Position numbers and translations under genes: made by a program | The notes under the pieces: generated by a model | Told to the model about the DNA's origin: nothing | Seen by the model: only the letters and a program-made list of their open reading frames with translations | The model's database searches: none | Origin: Albidovulum sp. | GTDB taxonomy: Bacteria > Pseudomonadota > Alphaproteobacteria > Rhodobacterales > Rhodobacteraceae | Assembly: GCA_030837825.1 (NCBI GenBank) | Contig: JAUQYB010000046.1 | Coordinates: 1-8,358 of the forward strand | Length of the DNA: 8,358 bases | Reading direction: 5' to 3' | Shown here: positions 4,410 to 8,358 of the stretch, in pieces | Layout of the letters: each line of letters opens with the position of its first letter | How positions within the stretch are numbered: the stretch's first letter is position 1

Positions 4410-6188
4410 CTAGAACGCCTCGGCCGCCAGCGCCATCACCGGATCGGCGCCGGACTGGATGCGGGCGAGGTGGGTGGCCGTCATCGGCAACTGGCGCGCC
4501 ATGTAGTAGCGCCCGGTGGCAAGCTTGGTCTCGTAGAAGGCCGGGTCGTCGGTGCCCGCGTCGAGTGCCGCCCGCGCGGCGCGCGCCATCCGCGCCCACA
4601 TCAGGCCGAGGCATACATGGCCGAAGAGGTGCATGAAGTCGTAGGAGCCGGCGAGGGCGGCGTCGGGGTTCTTCATGCCGTTCTGCATGAAGAACATGCC
4701 GGCCGCCTGAAGGTCTTTCGAGGCCGCCTTCAGCGGGTCGAGGAAACCCGTCTTCAGCGCCGCGTCGCCCTCGTTCTCGCGGATGAAGCCCTTCACCATC
4801 TCGAAGAAGGCCATGACGTGCCTGCCGCCGTCGGCGGCGAGCTTGCGGCCGACGAGGTCGAGCGCCTGCACCCCGTTCGCGCCCTCGTAGATCATGGCGA
4901 TGCGGGCGTCGCGGACGAACTGGCTCATCCCCTGTTCCTCGATGTAGCCGTGGCCGCCGAAGACCTGCTGGGCGGCAACCGCGGTCTCGAAGCCCTTGTC
5001 GGTGAGGAAGCCCTTGATCACCGGGGTGAGGAGCGAGATCATCGCCTCGGCTGCGGCGTCGCCCGTCCGGCGGGCGCGGTCGATCATCGTGGCACCCCAG
5101 AAGGTGAAGGCGCGGGCGCCCTCGAGGAAGCTCTTCTGGTCCATCAGGGTGCGGCGGATGTCGGGATGGACGATCAGCGGATCGGCCGGGCCTTCGGGGT
5201 TCTTCGCCCCGGTCACCGCCCGGCCCTGGAGCCGCTCCTTCGCATAGGCGACTGCGTTCTGGTAGGCGGCTTCGGCCACCGCATAGCCCTGGAGCCCGAC
5301 GCCGAGCCGCGCCTCGTTCATCATCGTGAACATGGCGCGCATGCCCTTGTGCAACTCGCCAAGGAGGAAGCCCGTCGCGCCGTCATAGTTCATCACGCAG
5401 GTGGCGTTGCCGTGGATGCCCATCTTCTCCTCGATCTTGCCGACCGAGACCGCGTTGCGCGGGCCGAGGCCGCCATCCGCGTTCACCATGATCTTCGGCA
5501 CGATGAAGAGCGAGATGCCGCGCGTGCCCTCGCCGCCGCCGGGCGCCTTGGCGAGGACGAGGTGGATGACGTTCTCGGCAAGGTCGTGGTCGCCCGCCGA
5601 GATGAAAATCTTCTGCCCGGTGATCCGGTAGCTGCCGTCCGCCTGCGGTTCCGCCCGGGTGCGCAAAAGCCCGAGATCGGTGCCGCAATGCGGCTCGGTC
5701 AGGTTCATCGTCCCGGTCCAGTCGAGCGCGACCATCTTCGGCAGGTAGGTGGCCTTCTGCGCCTCGGTTCCGTGGGCGAGGATCGCCCCGATCGCGCCGT
5801 GGGTCAGGCCCTGGTACATGTTGAAGGCCATGTTGGCCGAGACGAAGATCTCGCCCACCGCGGTCGCCATGATGTAGGGCAGGTTCTGCCCGCCATAGGC
5901 CTCGGGCAGGTCGAGCCCGTTCCAGCCGCCGTCCTTCATGGCCTGGAAGGCCTGCCCGAAGCCCCTGGGCGTATGGACCACGCCGTTTTCCAGCCGGCAG
6001 CCTTCCCGGTCTCCGGTCGCGTTCAGGGGCGCCAGCACTTCGCGGGCGATCCTGCCCGCCTCGTCGAGGATCGCCGAAGTGAAGGCAGGCTCGAGTTCCG
6101 CATAGCCCGGCACGTCGCTTCTGGACACTTCCAGCACCTCGTCGAGGACGAACTGCATGTCGCGAAGCGGGGCGGCGTAGCTGGGCAT
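4410..6188 (-). CDS. Acyl-CoA dehydrogenase, long DmdC-like type
   Basis: A 592-residue flavoprotein that oxidises an acyl-CoA to the 2-enoyl-CoA, the first step of beta-oxidation, passing electrons to electron-transfer flavoprotein. Domains in order: an N-terminal extension (1-35, [20 protein letters not shown]), the N-terminal helical domain (36-155), the middle beta domain with the FAD/substrate segment [13 protein letters not shown] (161-173) and [14 protein letters not shown] (189-202), the C-terminal helical domain (about 275-450) with the putative catalytic base Glu435 in [12 protein letters not shown], and the extra C-terminal domain (about 465-592) found in this long subfamily. The subfamily includes DmdC (methylmercaptopropionyl-CoA dehydrogenase) and medium/long-chain enzymes; the substrate cannot be told. 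The ATG at 6186-6188 has GGAGGAGA 7 bases upstream. It follows the MerR gene by 31 bases, so it is probably co-transcribed with it. Confidence 0.96.
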   Translation of the reverse strand: MPSYAAPLRDMQFVLDEVLEVSRSDVPGYAELEPAFTSAILDEAGRIAREVLAPLNATGDREGCRLENGVVHTPRGFGQAFQAMKDGGWNGLDLPEAYGGQNLPYIMATAVGEIFVSANMAFNMYQGLTHGAIGAILAHGTEAQKATYLPKMVALDWTGTMNLTEPHCGTDLGLLRTRAEPQADGSYRITGQKIFISAGDHDLAENVIHLVLAKAPGGGEGTRGISLFIVPKIMVNADGGLGPRNAVSVGKIEEKMGIHGNATCVMNYDGATGFLLGELHKGMRAMFTMMNEARLGVGLQGYAVAEAAYQNAVAYAKERLQGRAVTGAKNPEGPADPLIVHPDIRRTLMDQKSFLEGARAFTFWGATMIDRARRTGDAAAEAMISLLTPVIKGFLTDKGFETAVAAQQVFGGHGYIEEQGMSQFVRDARIAMIYEGANGVQALDLVGRKLAADGGRHVMAFFEMVKGFIRENEGDAALKTGFLDPLKAASKDLQAAGMFFMQNGMKNPDAALAGSYDFMHLFGHVCLGLMWARMARAARAALDAGTDDPAFYETKLATGRYYMARQLPMTATHLARIQSGADPVMALAAEAF

Positions 6189-6219
6189 GGTGGGGTCTCC
6201 TCCCTGGGGCGCGCGTCTG

Positions 6220-6612
6220 TCAGGCTGCGGTGGCGTTCTGTCCGGCCAGCATCGTCCGGCCGAGGGCGATCTGCTCGCCAAGCTCGGCGATCGCCGTCTC
6301 GAGCTCGTCGCGCTGGCGCTGCATTTCGGCCAGCCGCTGTTCGGCCAGTTCGAGCGTGCGGGTGATCTGCGTGCGCTGCTGGTCGCCGAGGCTGTAGAGG
6401 TCGAGAAGCTGGCGGATGTCCTCGAGGCTGAAGCCGAAGCGCTTGCCGCGCAGGATCAGCTTGAGCCGGCCGCGATCGCGGCGGGTGAAGAGGCGCTTCT
6501 GCCCGTCGCGGATCGGGAACAGAAGCTCCTTCGTCTCGTAAAACCGCAGCGTGCGGGGCGTCACGTCGAAAGCGTCGCACATCTCGCGGATCGTCATCAG
6601 GTCGTCGCTCAT
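6220..6612 (-). CDS. MerR-family regulator next to the acyl-CoA dehydrogenase
   Basis: A 130-residue MerR-type activator/repressor. The winged helix-turn-helix occupies residues 6-73 ([20 protein letters not shown] opens it; [19 protein letters not shown] closes it), followed by a long dimerising coiled coil (78-118). No Cys pair or ligand-binding domain follows, so this is not a metal sensor; it may respond to an acyl-CoA or oligomerise. Residues 11-70 match the neighbouring MerR at 36 of 60 positions without gaps. The ATG at 6610-6612 has GGAAGG 6 bases upstream. A longer frame back to 6702 would start upstream of the predicted promoter and is rejected. The promoter region contains a cluster of CGTCAC inverted repeats, so it is probably auto- or cross-regulated. 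LiuR-type MerR regulators of acyl-CoA catabolism are the closest known kind. Confidence 0.93.
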   Translation of the reverse strand: MSDDLMTIREMCDAFDVTPRTLRFYETKELLFPIRDGQKRLFTRRDRGRLKLILRGKRFGFSLEDIRQLLDLYSLGDQQRTQITRTLELAEQRLAEMQRQRDELETAIAELGEQIALGRTMLAGQNATAA

Positions 6613-6673
6613 GAAGGGCCTTCCATGAATTGCCGTAGCGTCATGGTCAGGCAGATCGGCTGTCCGGGGCCAC

Positions 6674-6702
6674 CTTACAAGGAAAGTTGACGTGCACGTC
6701 AC
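6674..6702 (-). promoter_or_regulatory. Candidate sigma70 promoter of the merR-acyl-CoA dehydrogenase operon
   Basis: On the minus strand GTGACG (-35, 6697-6702) is followed by exactly 17 bases and TGTAAG (-10, 6674-6679), each matching four of six consensus positions. Transcription would start near 6667, leaving a leader of about 55 bases before the ATG at 6612. The palindrome at 6688-6701 overlaps the -35 box and the spacer, a position suited to repression. Confidence 0.45.
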
Positions 6703-6732
6703 CGTAACGTGGCGTCACGAAACCGGTGACGC
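6688..6732. promoter_or_regulatory. Operator-like cluster of CGTCAC / GTGACG inverted repeats
   Basis: Three inverted repeats lie within 45 bases: a perfect 14-base palindrome TGACGTGCACGTCA (6688-6701); ACGTCAC-C-GTAACGT (6696-6710, six of seven pairs); and GCGTCAC-N7-GTGACGC (6712-6732, perfect 7-base arms). They cover and lie just upstream of the candidate merR promoter. The ACGT-N2-ACGT core of the first is like the LiuR-type MerR site as I remember it. The likely binder is one or both MerR proteins encoded here. Confidence 0.55.
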
Positions 6733-6819
6733 AATGTCCGTGCCGGCGGCTGGCGGAGCGGCGAAATTTCGTTGCGGATCGCGCGGCGCGCCTGCGGAGG
6801 GGGTCGGGCCGCGGCGCAC

Positions 6820-7191
6820 TCACGGCTTCAGCGACTCGGCCGTCCGGTCGCGCAGCGCCCTGAGGTCGGCGATCGTGGCGTCGAGGTCCACGCGCTGGCG
6901 TTCCAGCCCCGCTAGCTGGCGGTCGGCAAGCGCGATCCAGACCTGATACTGCTCGCGCGTGCCCTTCGCGCTGTAGAGCAGGAGCCACTGGCGGATTTCC
7001 TCGAGGCTGAAGCCGAAGCGGCGGCCGCGCAGGATCAGCGTCATCCGCGCCACCTCGCGCGGGCCGTAGAAGCGGTTGCGGCCTTCCTTCATCGGCGCCA
7101 GCAGCTCGATGTATTCGTAGTAGCGCAGGGTCCGCGGCGTCACCTCGAAGCGCGCGCACATCTCCTTGAAGCTCAGGCGTTCTTCGGCCAT
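6820..7191 (-). CDS. MerR-family regulator, paralogue
   Basis: A 123-residue MerR-type regulator. The helix-turn-helix is at 6-73 ([20 protein letters not shown] and [19 protein letters not shown]) and the coiled coil at about 77-117. There is no effector domain or metal-binding Cys set. It aligns without gaps to the second MerR (36 of 60 identical over residues 11-70), so the two arose by duplication; conserved VTPRTLR suggests overlapping DNA targets. The ATG at 7189-7191 has GGGAGG 6 bases upstream. It is divergent from the thioesterase pair, with a 142-base shared control region, and ends 207 bases before the next merR. A candidate promoter with an embedded GGTGACGC half-site lies upstream. 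It likely controls acyl-CoA degradation genes around it; heterodimer formation with its paralogue is possible but not shown. Confidence 0.92.
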   Translation of the reverse strand: MAEERLSFKEMCARFEVTPRTLRYYEYIELLAPMKEGRNRFYGPREVARMTLILRGRRFGFSLEEIRQWLLLYSAKGTREQYQVWIALADRQLAGLERQRVDLDATIADLRALRDRTAESLKP

Positions 7192-7210
7192 CGCGGTCCT
7201 CCCGTGGCCG

Positions 7211-7239
7211 ACTGTAGCGGCGGCGTCACCATCCTTCAA
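7211..7239 (-). promoter_or_regulatory. Candidate sigma70 promoter of the upstream merR gene
   Basis: On the minus strand TTGAAG (7234-7239) and TACAGT (7211-7216) are separated by 17 bases; each matches four of six consensus positions. The start site would fall near 7205, just before the GGGAGG ribosome site (7198-7203), giving a very short leader. The spacer contains GGTGACGC (7223-7230), the same half-site as in the 6688-6732 cluster, which fits auto- or cross-regulation. Confidence 0.45.
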
Positions 7240-7274
7240 CGCGGATGCGCAGGCGTGGCGGGCGGATTCGGCCC

Positions 7275-7303
7275 TTGCAGCCACCGCGTGGACGGCGAAT
7301 AAA
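7275..7303 (+). promoter_or_regulatory. Candidate promoter of the thioesterase pair
   Basis: TTGCAG (7275-7280), a 17-base spacer and AATAAA (7298-7303) lie 30 bases before the ATG at 7334. The -35 box is poor (three of six), the -10 fair (four of six), but this is the only AT-rich patch in the region. The spacer holds CCAC-CGC-GTGG (7281-7291), a small palindrome that could be a binding site. Confidence 0.35.
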
Positions 7304-7333
7304 TCGGCCGGCAGCGACCGAAAGGGGCCGGGG

Positions 7334-7771
7334 ATGGACGAGAAGAAACGCAAGGCGGCGCGGCAGTTCATCGAGGCGATCCCGCATTCGCGCGCGCTCG
7401 GCATGGCGCTGGACCTGATCGACGACGGGGTGGCGGTGATCTCGATGCCCTGGGATGCGCGCCTCGTCGGCGATCCGCAGACCGGCGTGATCCACGGCGG
7501 CGCGGTCTCGGCGCTGATGGACACCTGCGCGGGTGCTGCGGTGATGAGCCATCCGACCGGGCCGGCCGGGACCGCGACGATCGACCTCAGGATCGACTAC
7601 ATGCGCCCGGCACGACCGGGCGACAGGATCACGGCACGGGCGGAGTGCTACCACGTCACCCGCTCCGTCGCCTTCATCCGCGCCACCGCGCATGACGCCG
7701 ACACCGCGCGCCCCGTCGCCACCGCGACAGGGGCCTTCACGCTGGAACGCGCGCGGGGAGAGCGGGCATGA
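7334..7771 (+). CDS. PaaI-type hotdog thioesterase 1
   Basis: A 145-residue single hotdog-fold protein of the PaaI / 4HBT group, which hydrolyses acyl-CoA thioesters to free acid and CoA. The catalytic-region motif is [14 protein letters not shown] (52-65), with His54-Gly-Gly followed by Asp63, the presumed general base/nucleophile. The following strand [16 protein letters not shown] (82-97) is the usual signature after the central helix. The ATG at 7334 is preceded by an AAGGGG-type ribosome site; an upstream in-frame ATG at 7166 would overlap the divergent merR gene and its promoter, so it is not used. Its stop overlaps the next thioesterase start (ATGA), implying coupling. It may relieve CoA trapping or remove side products of the adjacent beta-oxidation pathway. 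Substrate unknown; cytoplasmic tetramer or hexamer expected from the family. Confidence 0.93.
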   Translation: MDEKKRKAARQFIEAIPHSRALGMALDLIDDGVAVISMPWDARLVGDPQTGVIHGGAVSALMDTCAGAAVMSHPTGPAGTATIDLRIDYMRPARPGDRITARAECYHVTRSVAFIRATAHDADTARPVATATGAFTLERARGERA

Positions 7772-8316
7772 GCCGGCGGCCGAAACCCGAACCCGTGCAG
7801 GTCGTGAAGGAACGCCGCGACGCCGCGCTGAACGCGCTGGTCCACGGCGTGCCCTACATCCAGTTCCTCGGCATCGAGTTCGACCGCCGGGGCGACGAGC
7901 TGACCGCCGTGCTGCCCTTCGACGACAAGCTGATCGGCAACCCGTTGCTGCCGGCGCTGCACGGCGGCGTGACCGCGGCCTTCCTCGAGGTGACGGCGAT
8001 CATCGGCCTGGCCTGGTCCTTCGTCTGGGAGGACATGGAAAGCGGCCGGCTCGATCCGCGGAGCCTCGACCCCGATCACCTGCCGCGGCTGCCGAAGACG
8101 ATCGACTTCACCGTCGACTACCTGCGGTCGGGCCTGCCGCGCGACGCCTATGCGCGGGCGCGGGTGAACCGCTCGGGCCGGCGCTATGCCAGCGTGCATG
8201 TCGAGGCCTGGCAGGATAACCGCGCCCGGCTCTTTGCGCAGGCCACCGGCCATTTCCTGATGCCGGAGCGGGCCCTGCCGGCCGACGCGAGCCGCGATGC
8301 CAGCCCCAACGGATGA
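7768..8316 (+). CDS. PaaI-type hotdog thioesterase 2
   Basis: A 182-residue hotdog-fold protein, longer than its neighbour. The motif is [15 protein letters not shown] (63-77): His65-Gly-Gly, but Glu74 in the position of the Asp of copy 1. The strand signature [16 protein letters not shown] is at 111-126. Extra length comes from an N-terminal helix (residues 1-28, basic), an insertion at about 85-108 ([18 protein letters not shown]) between the central helix and the sheet, and a short tail. Both Asp and Glu occur as catalytic acids in this superfamily, so it is probably active. The start overlaps the preceding stop by four bases, so the pair is translationally coupled and could form a mixed oligomer. 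Its 3' end overlaps the following transporter gene by 20 bases. Specific acyl-CoA substrate unknown. Confidence 0.9.
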   Translation: MSRRPKPEPVQVVKERRDAALNALVHGVPYIQFLGIEFDRRGDELTAVLPFDDKLIGNPLLPALHGGVTAAFLEVTAIIGLAWSFVWEDMESGRLDPRSLDPDHLPRLPKTIDFTVDYLRSGLPRDAYARARVNRSGRRYASVHVEAWQDNRARLFAQATGHFLMPERALPADASRDASPNG

Positions 8317-8358
8317 GATCACCCATCGGCGGGTCCTGAAGATCGCGCTGCCCATCGT
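8297..8358 (+). CDS. MATE-family efflux transporter, N-terminal fragment
   Basis: Only 20 codons are in the window, reading [20 protein letters not shown]. The piece THRRVLKIALPI is characteristic of the cytoplasmic N-terminus and start of the first transmembrane helix of DinF/NorM-like MATE transporters, as I remember them from alphaproteobacteria. The ATG at 8297 lies inside the end of thioesterase 2 (20-base overlap). An ATG at 8313 overlapping the thioesterase stop is in another frame and closes after eight codons, so it is not the start. The gene is probably co-transcribed with the thioesterases. The fragment is short, so the family call is moderate. Confidence 0.6.
   Translation, partial: MPAPTDEITHRRVLKIALPI

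Larger units (their letters stand above)
6613..6819. other. Intergenic region between the two merR genes
   Basis: These 207 bases hold the candidate promoter (6674-6702) and operator cluster (6688-6732) of the downstream merR gene. The remaining part, 6733-6819, shows no coding pattern and no clear terminator after the upstream merR. Confidence 0.6.

Noticed and set aside
6189..6281. A longer start for the acyl-CoA dehydrogenase at 6281
   Set aside because: It overlaps the end of the MerR gene and has an atypical Arg/Pro-rich extension, while the ATG at 6188 has a strong GGAGGAGA site.
4350..6365. A 671-codon open frame on the plus strand opposite the acyl-CoA dehydrogenase
   Set aside because: It is antisense to a clearly real enzyme with all family motifs. 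Its composition (rich in Arg, His, Gly, Val, Ala) is that of a GC-rich shadow frame, with no recognisable domain.
6613..6702. A longer start for the second MerR at 6702
   Set aside because: It would place translation at the -35 box of the predicted promoter, adds 30 residues absent from the paralogue, and lacks a ribosome site; the ATG at 6612 has GGAAGG at the right distance.

Overview
The window is GC-rich, densely packed bacterial DNA. Gene content, codon use and gene order suggest an alphaproteobacterium of the Rhodobacterales (Paracoccaceae-like). This placement rests on recalled protein resemblance, not on a search.

Layout. Everything from position 1 to about 7191 reads leftward (minus strand); everything from 7334 to the end reads rightward. 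In transcription order the leftward block holds: a MerR regulator (7191-6820); a second, paralogous MerR regulator (6612-6220); a 592-residue acyl-CoA dehydrogenase of the long, DmdC-like type (6188-4410); a 70-residue ribbon-helix-helix-like protein (4339-4127); a gene-free stretch of about 345 bases with an inverted-repeat pair and a leader palindrome; a 61-residue hypothetical protein (3781-3596); a thiolase (3582-2371); two cupins (2371-1901 and 1904-1455); an NTF2/SnoaL-like protein (1458-958); a short broken crotonase start (883-789); a third cupin (785-315); and the N-terminus of a FadJ-type multifunctional beta-oxidation enzyme that runs off the left edge (318-1). The rightward block is two overlapping hotdog (PaaI-type) thioesterases and the first codons of a MATE-family transporter.

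Function. The core is a fatty-acid or other acyl-CoA beta-oxidation locus: dehydrogenase, hydratase/3-hydroxyacyl-CoA dehydrogenase and thiolase, with two MerR regulators upstream and thioesterases divergently transcribed. Candidate sigma70 promoters with 17-base spacers lie in front of both merR genes. A cluster of CGTCAC / GTGACG inverted repeats overlaps the promoter of the MerR gene next to the dehydrogenase, and one matching half-site lies in the other merR promoter, which suggests auto- or cross-regulation.

The most unusual part is a cassette of three diverged cupin paralogues plus one NTF2-like protein between thiolase and fadJ. Most of its junctions are 1-4 base stop/start overlaps. 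It also contains a second, broken copy of the fadJ ribosome-binding site and start, which looks like a scar of how the cassette formed. One cupin has Glu in place of the second metal-binding His. No rRNA, tRNA, CRISPR array or insertion sequence was seen.
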